A stretch of DNA of 64,000 nt from an uncultured Pelagibacteraceae bacterium (GTDB lineage Bacteria; Pseudomonadota; Alphaproteobacteria; Pelagibacterales; Pelagibacteraceae): the NCBI GenBank assembly GCA_902629935.1, contig CACOSU010000003.1:97695-161694 (forward strand), given 5' to 3'. Below the pieces are notes generated by a model. It did not search any database and had not been told where the DNA came from. It saw nothing but the letters and a program-made list of their open reading frames with translations. The position numbers and the translations under genes were made by a program. This document shows, piece after piece, positions 47,907 through 59,282 of this stretch. Every line of letters starts with the position of its first letter. The first letter of the stretch is position 1.

Positions 47907-48800
47907 ATGAGCACAACAATAAGTAACAATCTGCCATCTCTTTCAAATGAAGGTGGGCTATCTGCATATTTAGAGCAGATAAAAAAATTTCCAATGTTAG
48001 CTGCAGAAGAGGAATATATGCTAGCAAAAAATTGGAAAACGACTGGTAATATTAAAGCTGCAGAAAAGCTAGTCACTAGTCACTTAAGATTAGTTGCAAA
48101 GATTGCTATGGGCTACAAAGGATATGGTTTGCCTATTAATGAAATGATTTCTGAAGGAAATGTAGGTCTTATGCAAGCTGTTAAGAAATTTGAGCCAGAA
48201 AAAGGTTTTAGATTGGCAACTTATGCTATGTGGTGGATTAAAGCTTCTATTCAAGAATATATTTTAAGATCTTGGAGTCTTGTAAAAATTGGAACTACTA
48301 CTGCTCAAAAAAAATTATTTTTTAATTTAAAGAAAATTAAAAATCAAATTTCCCCAGAAACTGAAGGAGACTTAAGAGATGAGCACGTTAATCATATCGC
48401 TAATAAGCTTGACGTAAGTAAAGAAGAAGTCGTTTCAATGAATAGAAGACTTTCTGGAAAAGAATTCTCCTTAAATGCCCAAGTTGGGGAAGATGGCGAT
48501 GAATGGCAAGATTGGTTGGTTGATAAAGAACTTGATCATGACTTAAAATTTGCTCACCACGAGGAAATGGAGCAAAGAAAAGATTTATTAAAAGACTCTA
48601 TTAAAATTCTTAACGATAGAGAAAGAGAAATTTTATACTCAAGAAGACTTAACGATGACCCAACTACACTAGAAGATTTAAGTAAAAAATATAAAATTAG
48701 TAGAGAAAGAGTTAGACAAATAGAAAACAAAGCATTTGAAAAACTACAAACGCATATGCTTCTTTTAGCTAAATCAAAAAATCTTTTACCTGTAAACTAA
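47907..48800 (+). CDS. rpoH: Heat-shock sigma factor RpoH (sigma-32)
   Basis: A 297-residue sigma factor with regions 1.2-2.4 ([37 protein letters not shown]), the diagnostic RpoH box [10 protein letters not shown] (about residues 131-140), and region 4 with an HTH ([20 protein letters not shown]). It controls chaperones and proteases such as FtsH. The 3' end overlaps convergent purA by 4 bp. Confidence 0.97.
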   Translation: MSTTISNNLPSLSNEGGLSAYLEQIKKFPMLAAEEEYMLAKNWKTTGNIKAAEKLVTSHLRLVAKIAMGYKGYGLPINEMISEGNVGLMQAVKKFEPEKGFRLATYAMWWIKASIQEYILRSWSLVKIGTTTAQKKLFFNLKKIKNQISPETEGDLRDEHVNHIANKLDVSKEEVVSMNRRLSGKEFSLNAQVGEDGDEWQDWLVDKELDHDLKFAHHEEMEQRKDLLKDSIKILNDREREILYSRRLNDDPTTLEDLSKKYKISRERVRQIENKAFEKLQTHMLLLAKSKNLLPVN

Positions 48801-50089
48801 ACTTCAAAAGGGTTTTCAATTAAAATAGTATCGTCCCTTTCTGGACTAGTTGATATACTTGATATTTTTGCGCCAATGAAATCCTCTACTGCAAAAATAT
48901 ATTTTTTCGCATTTTCAGGTAAGGAGTCAATATTTTTTGCTCCACTTGTAGAAACTTGCCATCCAGGAAAAGTTTCGTAAATTGGTTTTATTTTTATCTG
49001 GTCCTCTACAGCAGCAGGTAAATAATCTAATCTTTTACCATCAAGCTCATAAGCAACGCACATTTTAATTTCATCTAATTCATCAAGTACATCTAATTTC
49101 GTCAAAGCAATTCCATCAATCCCTGAGACTTTAATAGTTTGCCTCACTAAAACACCATCAAACCATCCACATCTTCTTTTTCTGCTTGTAACAGTTCCAA
49201 ATTCTTTTCCGCGTGTTCCTAAAAGTTCACCGATATCATTTGTTAACTCTGTAGGAAAAGGGCCCTCTCCAACTCTTGTTGTATAAGCTTTTGTAATGCC
49301 AAGAACATAATTTATCGAATTAGGTCCACAACCGGTTCCTGTCGCCGCGCTTGATGCAACTGTATTAGATGAAGTTACAAAAGGATAAGTTCCATGATCT
49401 ACATCAAGTAAAATCCCCTGTGCTCCTTCGAATAAAATTTTCTTTTTTTGTTTTTTAAATTGATCAATCTTTAGCCAAACTGGCTGCGTGAATTCTAATA
49501 TTTTAGGTGCTATTTTAAGCAAATCAGATTTAAGCTGATCTTTTTCAAAAATTTTTTTTCCCAGACCTTTTCTGATTGCATTATGATGAACTAATACAGA
49601 GTTAAGTCTTTGATCTAAATTTTTTTCAGATCTTAGATCCATTACTCTTATAGATCTTCTTCCAACTTTATCTTCATATGCTGGTCCAATTCCACGTCTT
49701 GTGGTTCCTATTTTGCTTTTTCCTGCCGCATCTTCTCTAATCTCATCCATTTCTCTATGAAAAGGCAAAATCAAATTTGCAGATTCTGAAATAATAAAAT
49801 TATTTACATTTACCTCTACGCCTTTAGATTTTATTTCTTCTATTTCCTCTAATAAAGCCCATGGATCTAATACAACTCCGTTGCCAATAATTGATATTTT
49901 ACCTTTTCTAACTATTCCAGATGGCAGCAATCTCAATTTATATGTAACACCATCAATCACTAAAGTATGGCCAGCATTGTGACCTCCTTGGAATCTTATT
50001 ACCACATCAGCTTGTTCGGATAACCAATCAACAATTTTTCCTTTACCTTCGTCACCCCATTGAGATCCAACAACAGCAATATTTTTCAT
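48797..50089 (-). CDS. purA: Adenylosuccinate synthetase
   Basis: First step from IMP to AMP, using GTP and aspartate. The 430 residues contain the N-terminal [15 protein letters not shown], the catalytic HNAGHT region, [14 protein letters not shown], and [16 protein letters not shown]. It overlaps thiD by one base. Confidence 0.98.
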   Translation of the reverse strand: MKNIAVVGSQWGDEGKGKIVDWLSEQADVVIRFQGGHNAGHTLVIDGVTYKLRLLPSGIVRKGKISIIGNGVVLDPWALLEEIEEIKSKGVEVNVNNFIISESANLILPFHREMDEIREDAAGKSKIGTTRRGIGPAYEDKVGRRSIRVMDLRSEKNLDQRLNSVLVHHNAIRKGLGKKIFEKDQLKSDLLKIAPKILEFTQPVWLKIDQFKKQKKKILFEGAQGILLDVDHGTYPFVTSSNTVASSAATGTGCGPNSINYVLGITKAYTTRVGEGPFPTELTNDIGELLGTRGKEFGTVTSRKRRCGWFDGVLVRQTIKVSGIDGIALTKLDVLDELDEIKMCVAYELDGKRLDYLPAAVEDQIKIKPIYETFPGWQVSTSGAKNIDSLPENAKKYIFAVEDFIGAKISSISTSPERDDTILIENPFEV

Positions 50090-50901
50090 TATTTAAATTT
50101 TCTTTTTACTTTTAAGGAAGTGAGATGGTTAATTGGGCCATGACCTTTTCCATATTGAAGGTTTGATTTAATTGCTGAATTTACATACTTAATTCCAAGC
50201 TCACAAGATTTCTTTACTGTTTTTCCACATGAAAGAAAAGTTGTGACTGAGCTAGATAAAGTGCAACCTGTACCATGAGTATTCTTTGTTTTGTGACGTT
50301 CGCTTTTAAAGATTTTAATATCTTTTGTGTTTATTAAAATATCTATTACATTTTTATGTTTTAAATGGCCACCTTTTATCAGTACATTTTTTGCTCCTAA
50401 CCCTATAAGTTTATAAGCAGCAAAAATCATATCCTCTTTTGTTATAATTTTTGTTTTAGTCAAAATTTCTGCCTCAGGGATATTGGGCGTAATAAGCGAT
50501 ACTTCTTTAATTAGTTTTAATTTTAATAATTGAATAGCTTTATTATCTATCAGTTTAGCTCCTCCTTTAGCAACCATCACTGGATCTAATACAATTTTTT
50601 TAACTTTAATTACATCCAAAGCTTTCAGTACCATATTTACAACCTCTGAAGAATGAAGCATACCAATTTTTATTGCATCAGGTCTTATATCTTTGCAGGT
50701 ATAAATAATTTGATTAAAAATTTCTTTTGGATTAATCCCAACAATTGATTTTACACCCATGGTATTTTGCGATGTAACTGCAGTTATTGCTGTCATTGCA
50801 TATGAGCCTAGAGCAGTAATAGTTTTTATGTCAGCTTGAATACCTGCTCCACCAGATGAGTCAGATCCTGCAATAATTAAAATTTTAGAATTAGGTTTCA
50901 A
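50089..50901 (-). CDS. thiD: HMP / HMP-phosphate kinase
   Basis: Phosphorylates hydroxymethylpyrimidine for thiamine. The 270 residues show [17 protein letters not shown] at the N-terminus and the C-terminal kinase motif [14 protein letters not shown] with the catalytic GTGC. In SAR11 it would serve HMP salvage, since HMP is a known need of the clade. It begins one base after glmM stops. Confidence 0.95.
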   Translation of the reverse strand: MKPNSKILIIAGSDSSGGAGIQADIKTITALGSYAMTAITAVTSQNTMGVKSIVGINPKEIFNQIIYTCKDIRPDAIKIGMLHSSEVVNMVLKALDVIKVKKIVLDPVMVAKGGAKLIDNKAIQLLKLKLIKEVSLITPNIPEAEILTKTKIITKEDMIFAAYKLIGLGAKNVLIKGGHLKHKNVIDILINTKDIKIFKSERHKTKNTHGTGCTLSSSVTTFLSCGKTVKKSCELGIKYVNSAIKSNLQYGKGHGPINHLTSLKVKRKFK

Positions 50902-50902
50902 T

Positions 50903-52234
50903 TTATTTAATTTTTTTCGTAATCATTTTCACACATTTATATAGAAGAGCTTTGTTTTCGCTTTCTCCCATTACTCTTATTTTAGCTTCTGTTCCTGATT
51001 TTCTTACTAAAATTCTTCCTTTACCTTTAATTAATTTATCTGCATTTTTTATAATTTTTTTAATCTCTGGTTTGTTAATAATATTTTTATCTTTGACTTC
51101 GATATTTTCTAATAGTTGAGGTGTTTTATTAAATTTTTCAAAAAATTCACTTGCTTTTTTTCCTTTTCTTAAAGCAAAAAGGGCCTCTAAAGCTACTAGC
51201 AAACCATCTCCTGTAGTTGCGAATTTACCTAAAATAATATGTCCTGATTGTTCACCGCCTAAATTAAAATTATATTTTTGCATTTTTTCTTTTACATATC
51301 TATCTCCAACATTTGACCTTAAAAATTTTATTCCTTTTGATTTAAAATATTTTTCTAAACCATAATTTGACATTAATGTTCCAACAACTCCCCCTTTTAA
51401 CATTTTTTTATTTTTCCATCTTGTTGCTAAAGCGGCTATAATTTGATCTCCATCTATTATATTGCTTTTCTCATCACACATTATGATTCTATCAGCATCT
51501 CCATCTAAAGAAATTCCTATATGTGCTTTATATTTTTTTACAGCAGATCTAATTTTTCTTGGAAAAGTTGATCCACATTTTTTATTAATATTTAAACCAT
51601 TTGGTTTAACACCTATTGCTATGACTTTAGCTCCTAATGATTTCAATAATTCAGGACCTGCCTTATAACCAGCACCATTTGCACAGTCGATTACTATTCT
51701 TAGTCCTCTTAAATTGAACTCTTTTGTGAAATTTTTTTTTAATATTTTAATATAATTTTTGGTACCTGTTTCTAATCTTTTAACTCTTCCTAATTTTTCA
51801 GAATGCGAGAGATTTTTTGAGATTTTCTTATCTATGAGACTCTCAATTTTTTTTTCTATTTTATCTGATAATTTCATTCCATCAGGACCAAACAATTTTA
51901 AACCGTTATCAAAATGTGGATTATGAGAGGCGGTAATCATTATACCCATATTAGCCTTCATCTCTTTTGTTAACATAGCCAACCCATTAGTTGGTAGGGG
52001 TCCTAGGGTATAAACATGCATACCAGCTGAAGCCAAACCTGAGACAAGAGCTGGTTCAAGTGTGTATCCAGACAATCTCGTATCTTTCGCAATTATTGCT
52101 GTTTGTTTTCTTTTTTTTTGAGATTTAAAGTATGTTCCACTAGCAAGTCCAAATTTAAAGAACATATCTCCATTTATATGTTGGCTATTAACTGCTCCTC
52201 TTATTCCATCTGTTCCAAAATATTTTTTTACCAT
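50903..52234 (-). CDS. glmM: Phosphoglucosamine mutase
   Basis: Converts GlcN-6-P to GlcN-1-P for UDP-GlcNAc. The 443 residues start KYFGTDGIRGAVN, contain the phosphoserine loop MITASHNPHFDNG, the Mg site SLDGDADRIIM, and end with the phosphate-binding VRKSGTEAKIRVM. It overlaps folP by one base. Confidence 0.98.
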   Translation of the reverse strand: MVKKYFGTDGIRGAVNSQHINGDMFFKFGLASGTYFKSQKKRKQTAIIAKDTRLSGYTLEPALVSGLASAGMHVYTLGPLPTNGLAMLTKEMKANMGIMITASHNPHFDNGLKLFGPDGMKLSDKIEKKIESLIDKKISKNLSHSEKLGRVKRLETGTKNYIKILKKNFTKEFNLRGLRIVIDCANGAGYKAGPELLKSLGAKVIAIGVKPNGLNINKKCGSTFPRKIRSAVKKYKAHIGISLDGDADRIIMCDEKSNIIDGDQIIAALATRWKNKKMLKGGVVGTLMSNYGLEKYFKSKGIKFLRSNVGDRYVKEKMQKYNFNLGGEQSGHIILGKFATTGDGLLVALEALFALRKGKKASEFFEKFNKTPQLLENIEVKDKNIINKPEIKKIIKNADKLIKGKGRILVRKSGTEAKIRVMGESENKALLYKCVKMITKKIK

Positions 52235-53286
52235 TAATTTTTGATTATATGATTAAAAACTTTAATACCTTGTATAACTTCACTAACATCATGAATTCTT
52301 AAAATCTGAATTCCTTGCATCATTAAATAAATTGAAGAAGCCATAGTTCCACCGATCCGTGTTTTACTATCATTTTTTTTTGATATATCTTTAATAAATC
52401 TTTTTCTTGAATTTCCTACTAGTATAGGAAAACCTAATGAATGAAAAATAGAAACACCTCTTATAAGATTCATATTATGTTTCAAATTTTTTCCAAATCC
52501 AATTCCTGGATCTAAGATTATATTATTATGCTTAATTCCTTTGGATCTTATTAACTTAATCTTTTTCTCAAAAAAATCGTATATCTCTAGCAATTCATTT
52601 TTGTATTTTGGGTTTTTCTGCATATTTTCTGGTGTACTAATAGAATGCTGAATCACAAATGGAATATTATACTTTTTTAAAATATCTATTGTTTTAGGAT
52701 CGTGACCTAGCCCTGATACATCATTGATTAATTTTACTCCTAATCTAATACCTTTTTCCATAATTTCAGATTTTCTTGTATCTAGAGATATTGGTATTTT
52801 TTTTACAATTAATTTTAATATTTTGTTAATTCTATCCCACTCTTTTTTTTTATTTACTGCCTTTGATCCTGGTCTTGTAGATTCTCCACCAATATCTATT
52901 AATGAGGCACCAGTTTTATATAAATTAATAGCATGACTAACACCTTTACTTTTTTTATTAAATTTCCCTCCATCTGAAAAACTGTCAGGAGTAAGATTTA
53001 AAACACCTAAAATATTTGGAATTTTTTTGAAATTAAAGGCAGAAAAATTTTTTTTTTTTGATTTAATTTTTTTTATATCTAAGTTTATTTTTTTTTTTAT
53101 ATTTTTTGGTAAATACTTAATTTGGTTAATAGAAATTTTTTTTTTTGATTTTCTTGTAATAATCTCAACTTGATCAAAAGAAATTTCGTTAATCTGATGT
53201 AAGGGAAATGATTTTTTCTTTTTGACTAAAATTTTAGACTGATTACCAAAATAGAAATTACACGCTCTTGTGTAATATCTTTGCAT
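52234..53286 (-). CDS. folP: Dihydropteroate synthase with N-terminal extension
   Basis: Joins p-aminobenzoate with the pterin in folate synthesis. The DHPS domain starts at about residue 88 (KIPNILGVLNLTPDSFSDGG) and includes DIGGESTRPGS, IKLINDVSGLG-type and ILDPGIGFGKNLKHN. Ahead of it is an 85-residue Lys-rich segment not found in E. coli FolP, with a conserved-looking opening (RYYTRACNFYFG). Sulfonamide-target family. Linked to ftsH and glmM as in other proteobacteria. Confidence 0.95.
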   Translation of the reverse strand: MQRYYTRACNFYFGNQSKILVKKKKSFPLHQINEISFDQVEIITRKSKKKISINQIKYLPKNIKKKINLDIKKIKSKKKNFSAFNFKKIPNILGVLNLTPDSFSDGGKFNKKSKGVSHAINLYKTGASLIDIGGESTRPGSKAVNKKKEWDRINKILKLIVKKIPISLDTRKSEIMEKGIRLGVKLINDVSGLGHDPKTIDILKKYNIPFVIQHSISTPENMQKNPKYKNELLEIYDFFEKKIKLIRSKGIKHNNIILDPGIGFGKNLKHNMNLIRGVSIFHSLGFPILVGNSRKRFIKDISKKNDSKTRIGGTMASSIYLMMQGIQILRIHDVSEVIQGIKVFNHIIKN

Positions 53287-53292
53287 TTCTTG

Positions 53293-55200
53293 TTAGTGAA
53301 CAATTTTTGGTTTTAAACCCATTGCACCCAAAGCTGAATCTTGATCATCTTTTGTGTCTGGATTTTCCAAGATTTTGTCTTTAGGATATAAATTTTTATT
53401 AATTATATTTTCAATTTCTTCACCAGTTAAAGTTTCATAAGTTATGAGAGCTTTAGCAATTTTATGCAAATCATCTATTTTTTCTGTTAAAATTTTCTTA
53501 GCTTGATTGTATCCTTCATCAACTAATTTTCTTATCTCTTTGTCTATTTTTTGAGCTACTTCCTCTGAAACGGATTGAGTTTGAGTAACTGATCTGCCTA
53601 AAAAAACTTCCTCTTGATTTTCTCCATATTCTACTGGGCCCATTTCTTCACTCATACCATATTTTGTTACCATGGCTCTTGCAAGTTGAGTAGCTTGATT
53701 AATATCTGAACCGTTTCCACCACCTGCTCCTGTAGATATATTATCTTTTCCAAAAATTAATTCTTCAGCAACTCTACCACCAAAACAAACTGCCAATCTT
53801 GCTTTAAGATATTTTATCGAGTAACCATGTTTATCTCTCTCAGGTAAATTCATAACCATACCAAGAGCTCTACCTCTTGGTATAATAGTAGCTTTATGAA
53901 TTGGATCATAACTTGGCATATTAAACGAGACTAAAGCATGACCTCCTTCATGGTATGCAGTTAATTTTTTCTCATCCTCAGTCATGACCATCGAACGTCT
54001 TTCAGCACCCATCATAACTTTATCTTTTGCCTCTTCAAATTCAAGTAATGTAACAATTCTTTTATTTTTTCTTGCTGCTAACAAAGCTGCCTCATTTACA
54101 ATATTTGCAAGATCAGCTCCTGAAAAACCTGGTGTACCTCTAGCAATTGTTCTTAAATTTACATCTGGTGCCATTTTAATTTTTTTTACATGAACCTTTA
54201 AAATTTTTTCTCTTCCAATTATATCTGGATTTGAAACCACTACCTGTCTATCAAATCTACCTGGTCTCAATAAAGCTGGATCAAGCACATCTGGTCTATT
54301 TGTTGCTGCTATAATAATGACACCTTCATTTGTATCAAAACCGTCCATCTCTACTAACAATTGGTTCAAAGTCTGTTCTCTCTCATCGTTACCACCACCT
54401 AGACCAGCTCCTCTACTTCTACCTACTGCATCAATTTCATCAATAAAAATTATACATGGAGAATTTTTCTTACCCTGTTCAAACATGTCTCTTACTCTTG
54501 ATGCACCAACACCAACAAACATTTCTACAAAATCGGATCCTGAAATTGTGAAAAATGGAACCCCTGCTTCACCAGCGATTGCTCTAGCCAATAAAGTTTT
54601 TCCTGTACCTGGAGGACCAACAAGTAAAGCTCCCCTTGGAATTTTTCCTCCTAGCCTACTAAATTTTTTTGGGTCTTTTAAGAATTCAACTATTTCTTCT
54701 ACTTCCTCCTTAGCTTCTTCAACACCAGCAACATCATTAAATGTAACTTTGCCTTTTAATTCGTTCATCATTTTTGCTTTTGATTTTCCAAATCCCATTG
54801 CACCACCCTTGCCACCTTGCATTTGTCTCATGAAGAAAATCCATACGGCAATAAGCAATAACATCGGAAACCATGAAAGCAGAACACCAAACAATGAAGG
54901 CATTTTTTCATCTAGAGGTGCAGCCGAAATACTCACACCCTTATCTGAAAGCTTTTCTATAAGGTTTGGATCATTGGGTGCATAGGTCAAAAAAGAATTT
55001 CCATTTGAGTAAATACCTTTGATATTGTTACCCTGAATTTCAACTTTCAGTACTTCACCATTCTCAACTGAATCTAAAAAATCTGAAAATATTATTTGGT
55101 TGGAGCCTCTTACATTGGACTGGGGATTTTTGAAAATATTGTAGAGACCTATAGTTAAGAAAACTATAATTCCCCACATTGCGAGATTTTTTAAATTCAT
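53293..55200 (-). CDS. ftsH: ATP-dependent zinc metalloprotease FtsH
   Basis: Membrane-bound AAA protease that degrades sigma-32, LpxC-type targets and damaged membrane proteins. From the ATG at 55200 (635 residues; [10 protein letters not shown]) it has two membrane segments around a periplasmic loop, the AAA domain ([27 protein letters not shown] region [10 protein letters not shown]) and the zinc site HEGGH. A longer frame reaches 55242, but FtsH proteins normally begin at the chosen Met. Its modulators HflK and HflC are at 18514-20491. Confidence 0.97.
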   Translation of the reverse strand: MNLKNLAMWGIIVFLTIGLYNIFKNPQSNVRGSNQIIFSDFLDSVENGEVLKVEIQGNNIKGIYSNGNSFLTYAPNDPNLIEKLSDKGVSISAAPLDEKMPSLFGVLLSWFPMLLLIAVWIFFMRQMQGGKGGAMGFGKSKAKMMNELKGKVTFNDVAGVEEAKEEVEEIVEFLKDPKKFSRLGGKIPRGALLVGPPGTGKTLLARAIAGEAGVPFFTISGSDFVEMFVGVGASRVRDMFEQGKKNSPCIIFIDEIDAVGRSRGAGLGGGNDEREQTLNQLLVEMDGFDTNEGVIIIAATNRPDVLDPALLRPGRFDRQVVVSNPDIIGREKILKVHVKKIKMAPDVNLRTIARGTPGFSGADLANIVNEAALLAARKNKRIVTLLEFEEAKDKVMMGAERRSMVMTEDEKKLTAYHEGGHALVSFNMPSYDPIHKATIIPRGRALGMVMNLPERDKHGYSIKYLKARLAVCFGGRVAEELIFGKDNISTGAGGGNGSDINQATQLARAMVTKYGMSEEMGPVEYGENQEEVFLGRSVTQTQSVSEEVAQKIDKEIRKLVDEGYNQAKKILTEKIDDLHKIAKALITYETLTGEEIENIINKNLYPKDKILENPDTKDDQDSALGAMGLKPKIVH

Positions 55201-55264
55201 ACCCTTTAAAATAAGAATTATTATTAAATTAACAAGTGACAAAATATCAGTTATTTAGTCAACT

Positions 55265-56293
55265 TTACTGCTCTTTTGATACTATAATAGTGTTATTCAC
55301 CTTTCTAATAATACAGTTTCCTAAAGTAGTTTTCAAATAGTTATCACTTTTAATTTGATAAATTAATGAGTCAATTTTTTTTCCTCTAACAGGATAATAT
55401 TTTTTGCCAACACTTTGAATTACTTGTGTTAAAGACCTAAAAACTACTTCCTCCGGCTGATTGAAAAAATCTTTATTCAATATAATAAACTTATTCTTTG
55501 TAAAAATTGTTGAATTATTTTTTATATTTTTTTTTATATAATATTTGATGGATTCGTTTGCAAATTTTAAGTTTTTAATAGTTAACTCAAATTTATCTTT
55601 ATCCAGACCCTCCAATTCTAGATTCTTAATAAAATTTCTTATTTTTACTCTTTTAAATATATCGTTTTTATTTGATGGATCTTGAATATAATTTTTAAAT
55701 ACTTTTTTAGCAATATACTCCAGATCCTTTTTTGAAAATTTTAATAAAGGTCTAATTAGATTTATATTTTGTTGATTAGTTTTTTGATCAAACGATACTA
55801 AACCGTTTAAACCGCTTCCTCTTAGTATTCTAATAAAAAAATTTTCAATTAAATCATCTTGATGATGACCCAATAAAATATTCTTAATTTTTAATTTTTT
55901 TGCCTTGTTAATCAAAAGTTCGTATCTTTTATCTCTTGCAATAGATTGGATATTACTTTTTGGTTTTTTACCAATCCAAGTTAAAATCCCAAGATTAACA
56001 GATAGTTTTTGGAGAAGAACTTTTACAAATCTAGCTTCTTTTGTTGAGTCTTTTCTTAGTTTATGATCAACATGAAAATATTTTACTTTGAGATTTTTAT
56101 TAATAGAATAAATTTTTGCTAAAAAACACAATGCTAAACTGTCAGGACCTCCTGAAACTGCAACAATAAAATCCTGATTAAGATTAATTTTTTTCTCAAA
56201 TTTTTGATAAATTTTAAAAGTATCTTTATCTTTTAACTTATTTAATAAAGGCTTATGAGTCTTTTTTGGTACATTCAAATTTTTTGGACTCAT
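55265..56293 (-). CDS. tilS: tRNA(Ile)-lysidine synthetase
   Basis: Adds lysine to C34 of tRNA-Ile(CAU) so that it reads AUA. The 342 residues contain the PP-loop VSGGPDSLALC at about 45-55, the HVDHKLRKDS motif and GHHQDDLIENFFIRILRGSG. The N-terminus overlaps cpoB by 41 bp. It is shorter than E. coli TilS, lacking most of the C-terminal domain, as in other small-genome bacteria. Confidence 0.94.
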   Translation of the reverse strand: MSPKNLNVPKKTHKPLLNKLKDKDTFKIYQKFEKKINLNQDFIVAVSGGPDSLALCFLAKIYSINKNLKVKYFHVDHKLRKDSTKEARFVKVLLQKLSVNLGILTWIGKKPKSNIQSIARDKRYELLINKAKKLKIKNILLGHHQDDLIENFFIRILRGSGLNGLVSFDQKTNQQNINLIRPLLKFSKKDLEYIAKKVFKNYIQDPSNKNDIFKRVKIRNFIKNLELEGLDKDKFELTIKNLKFANESIKYYIKKNIKNNSTIFTKNKFIILNKDFFNQPEEVVFRSLTQVIQSVGKKYYPVRGKKIDSLIYQIKSDNYLKTTLGNCIIRKVNNTIIVSKEQ

Positions 56294-57260
56294 ATTTGGC
56301 TTTTTGTATTACAGACTGGTTTGCGTTAGGATATTGTATTTCTACACCATTAATCATTTTACATCCTTGATCTTTTTCACCAATTTGAACCATGGATACT
56401 CCTAGTTTTAACAAATTAATTGGAGCTTTTTTTCCTTTAGGATATTTTTGGTAACCCTCTAAATAAGCAGAAGCTGCATCCGTATATAATTGTCTAATTC
56501 TAAAAGTTTCTGCATACCAGTATTGTGCACTTCCAGCTAACTCATTATCAGGGTTAGATAAAACAAATTCTCTAAAAGCTCTTTCAGCAGTGCTATAATC
56601 TCCAACTTTTAAAAAACTTGTTGCAAATTCATATTGCCCCTTTGGATTTAAGTCTTGAGGAAGAATTTTTTCTTCAGATTGAAAAGTTTCTGTTACAACA
56701 GTAGCAGTAGTATCTACAGATTGAATCTGTTGAGTCTTTTCTTTCGTTTCTGAATCTTTATATGTAATTGTTCCTAAATCTTGAGGTTGTGAACTTCCAG
56801 GTAAAACTTTTTGCTCTTCTATTTTTGGTCTTGAACTTAACTGATTTTCAACATTGCCGATATTCCCTGAGCTAATATTAGTTTCTATGTCTTGAAATCT
56901 TATTTGATTATCAGCTTGAATTTTTGAAACACGGGTAGATAATTTATCCAACTTAAAATTTATTTCTTCAAATTTATTAGTAAGTTCTCTAAACTGATCC
57001 TCAACTTCAGATAATTTTAATAAATGTCTAGTTAAAACGTCTTCTGAATTTTGATCTAAGTCTGAAACCGAGCTATCACTAGTGCTCTTTTGTAAATCTA
57101 TAGATCCAGAATAAACTGCTCTTTCAAGGGTTTTAAGATCATTTTTTATTATTTCTAATATTTCATAAATATTATGGTTATCAGCATAAGAAATATTAAT
57201 AAAAATTAAATTTAAGAAGAAAAATAATTTTAAAATTACTAATTTAAGCACAAGGATCAT
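56253..57260 (-). CDS. cpoB: Cell division coordinator CpoB (YbgF), TPR protein
   Basis: A periplasmic 335-residue protein with signal peptide (about 1-26), a coiled-coil segment (about 70-130), a low-complexity linker and C-terminal TPR repeats (YEFATSFLKVGDYSTAERAF, AQYWYAETFRIRQLYTDAA). It ties the Tol-Pal complex to PBP1B in E. coli. It follows pal after a strong terminator-like hairpin. Confidence 0.93.
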   Translation of the reverse strand: MILVLKLVILKLFFFLNLIFINISYADNHNIYEILEIIKNDLKTLERAVYSGSIDLQKSTSDSSVSDLDQNSEDVLTRHLLKLSEVEDQFRELTNKFEEINFKLDKLSTRVSKIQADNQIRFQDIETNISSGNIGNVENQLSSRPKIEEQKVLPGSSQPQDLGTITYKDSETKEKTQQIQSVDTTATVVTETFQSEEKILPQDLNPKGQYEFATSFLKVGDYSTAERAFREFVLSNPDNELAGSAQYWYAETFRIRQLYTDAASAYLEGYQKYPKGKKAPINLLKLGVSMVQIGEKDQGCKMINGVEIQYPNANQSVIQKAKYESKKFECTKKDS

Positions 57261-57290
57261 TTAAATTAGATTTATGATTATAAAAATGGC

Positions 57291-57331
57291 AAAAAAAAGA
57301 CCCTAAATCAAATTGGAGTTTTAGGGTCTTT
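57291..57331 (-). terminator. Rho-independent terminator after pal
   Basis: On the minus strand a perfect 12-bp stem AAAGACCCTAAA/TTTAGGGTCTTT (57331-57320 and 57307-57296) is followed by a run of T. This is the best intrinsic terminator in the window. It separates the tolQRAB-pal set from cpoB and partly limits read-through. Confidence 0.85.
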
Positions 57332-57343
57332 AATTTTAAATGA

Positions 57344-57835
57344 TTAATTTGCTTTAACAGTTACTGATCTTCTATTTTTCGACCAAGCTAATGGGTTTGA
57401 ACCTGAGTCAACTGGTCTTTCTTTACCATAACTTAAAACAGTTATTCGATCAGATGATATACCATAAGTCATTAAATAATCTTTAGCTGCGTTAGCTCTT
57501 CTTTCTCCAAGTGCTAAGTTATATTCTCTAGTGCCTCTTTCATCTGCATGTCCTTCAAGCACTACATTGATACTTGAATTTTTTCTTAACCAACCAGCTT
57601 GAGCTCTTAATGTTTCTCTAGAAGCTGTAGTTAAAATAGACTCATTTGTTGCAAAGAATACTCTATCTGGAACACCGTCTGCAAGATACTCAACTGTATC
57701 AGTTCCTGTATAAACATCACCTTGCATTTGGCCTTGTATATCAGTTGCAACTTCTTTCTTTGTTGCACATGCAGATAATGCTATGCAAGCTAATAATACT
57801 AAAAGTGTGTTTTTTAAAATTTTGTTTAATCTCAT
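57344..57835 (-). CDS. pal: Peptidoglycan-associated lipoprotein Pal
   Basis: An outer-membrane lipoprotein of 163 residues that clamps peptidoglycan and is moved by TolA. The start is set at 57835: AAGGAG lies 7 bp upstream and the signal peptide ends in the lipobox LSAC (Cys24 or so). A longer frame to 57898 has no signal logic. The OmpA-like domain contains LEGHADERGTREYNLALGERRA, the peptidoglycan-binding motif. Confidence 0.95.
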   Translation of the reverse strand: MRLNKILKNTLLVLLACIALSACATKKEVATDIQGQMQGDVYTGTDTVEYLADGVPDRVFFATNESILTTASRETLRAQAGWLRKNSSINVVLEGHADERGTREYNLALGERRANAAKDYLMTYGISSDRITVLSYGKERPVDSGSNPLAWSKNRRSVTVKAN

Positions 57836-57933
57836 TAAATTGCTCCTTGCTGCTAATTTCAATTTCTTAACTTTTTCACAACTAGATAGAGGTTTCAAGT
57901 CTAAAAATCAAGAAATTTAGAAAAATTAATCTC

Positions 57934-59274
57934 TTAATTGCTTAATAATGATGACCATGATGGGTCAGAAGCATCTGTTGGTGTCTTTATTTGACGTTCA
58001 TTATAACCTGTTAAATCTATAGACCACAATTTTGCAGAAAAGCCCTCTCCCTTAGAGTTAGTTTTTGTTTCTCTATAAAATATCAATACTCTTCCATTTG
58101 GAGACCAAGATGGTGCCTCTTGATAATAATTTTCAGTTAACAACCTTTCACCACTACCATCCGTTCTCATTACACCTATATAAAATTTTCCTTTATGTAA
58201 TTTTGTAAATGCAATTAAATCTCCTCTCGGAGACCATACAGGTGTTCCATATAAACCGTTTCCAAAAGAAATTCTTTTTACATCACTTCCATCATTTTTC
58301 ATCACATAAATTTGCTGATATCCACTTCTATCAGAATTGAATGTAATTAATTTTCCATCTGGGGAATAAGATGGAGAAGTATCAATTGAGGGATGATTTG
58401 TAATTTTTTCAACTATTCTATTTTCTAAATCCATCGTGTAAATATCTGACTTTCCGTCTTTGGCAAAACTCATAATTATTTTTTTACCATCAGGAGAAAA
58501 ACGTGGGGCGAATGTCATTCCAGGAAAATCTCCAACTACTTCTTGTGTTCCAGTTTCAATATCTAACAAATAAACTCTAGGCATATTTTTAAAGTATGAC
58601 AAATAAGTTACCATTTGGCTTGCTGGATTAAACCGAGGTGTTAAAACTAATTCATTTCCTAATGTCAAAAATTTATTATTGGCTCCATCCTGGTCCATGA
58701 TTGCTAATTTTTTTATTCTTTGTGTTTTTGGTCCTTCTTCTGAAACATAAATAATTCTTGTATCAAAATAACCTTTTTCGCCCGTAAGCCTTTCATAAAC
58801 TTTGTCGGATATAATATGTCCTACTCTTCTCCAATTATTAGGTACTGTTGTGAAAGCTAAAGCCATCATTTCTTTAGCAGCTAAAACATCCCACAACCTA
58901 AACTCTACTCTTAACTTGTCATCAACATAGTTTACTTTGCCTGTTATAAGTGCTTGAGCTTTAATTAAATTCCAATCTTCAAATCTAGGTTTAAGATTCG
59001 CAATATCAGGGGCTTGAAGGAAAGCCTTTTTGTCCAAAGGATTGAACAGTCCTGAGGTTTTTAAGTTGTTCTCAACAATTATTGATATTTCAGAACCTAT
59101 ATTCTCTTTTTTTAATAATTTTTGAAAACTTTTTCTAGAATTTTCATCGATTGATAGAGGAGAAACAGCTAAAGGGAGGGGATTTAGATTACCTCTTGTA
59201 ATATCCACCTCAATTAATGCAAAAGCATTAATAGGAAGTAAAATTAAAAATAAACTTAATATTTTTTTTAACAT
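57934..59274 (-). CDS. tolB: Tol-Pal system protein TolB
   Basis: A periplasmic 446-residue protein with a signal peptide (about 1-19), an N-terminal alpha/beta domain and a six-bladed beta-propeller with repeated SPDGKxIxF-type blades ([48 protein letters not shown]). It binds Pal and links to TolA. Confidence 0.97.
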   Translation of the reverse strand: MLKKILSLFLILLPINAFALIEVDITRGNLNPLPLAVSPLSIDENSRKSFQKLLKKENIGSEISIIVENNLKTSGLFNPLDKKAFLQAPDIANLKPRFEDWNLIKAQALITGKVNYVDDKLRVEFRLWDVLAAKEMMALAFTTVPNNWRRVGHIISDKVYERLTGEKGYFDTRIIYVSEEGPKTQRIKKLAIMDQDGANNKFLTLGNELVLTPRFNPASQMVTYLSYFKNMPRVYLLDIETGTQEVVGDFPGMTFAPRFSPDGKKIIMSFAKDGKSDIYTMDLENRIVEKITNHPSIDTSPSYSPDGKLITFNSDRSGYQQIYVMKNDGSDVKRISFGNGLYGTPVWSPRGDLIAFTKLHKGKFYIGVMRTDGSGERLLTENYYQEAPSWSPNGRVLIFYRETKTNSKGEGFSAKLWSIDLTGYNERQIKTPTDASDPSWSSLLSN

Positions 59275-59282
59275 TTTATATA

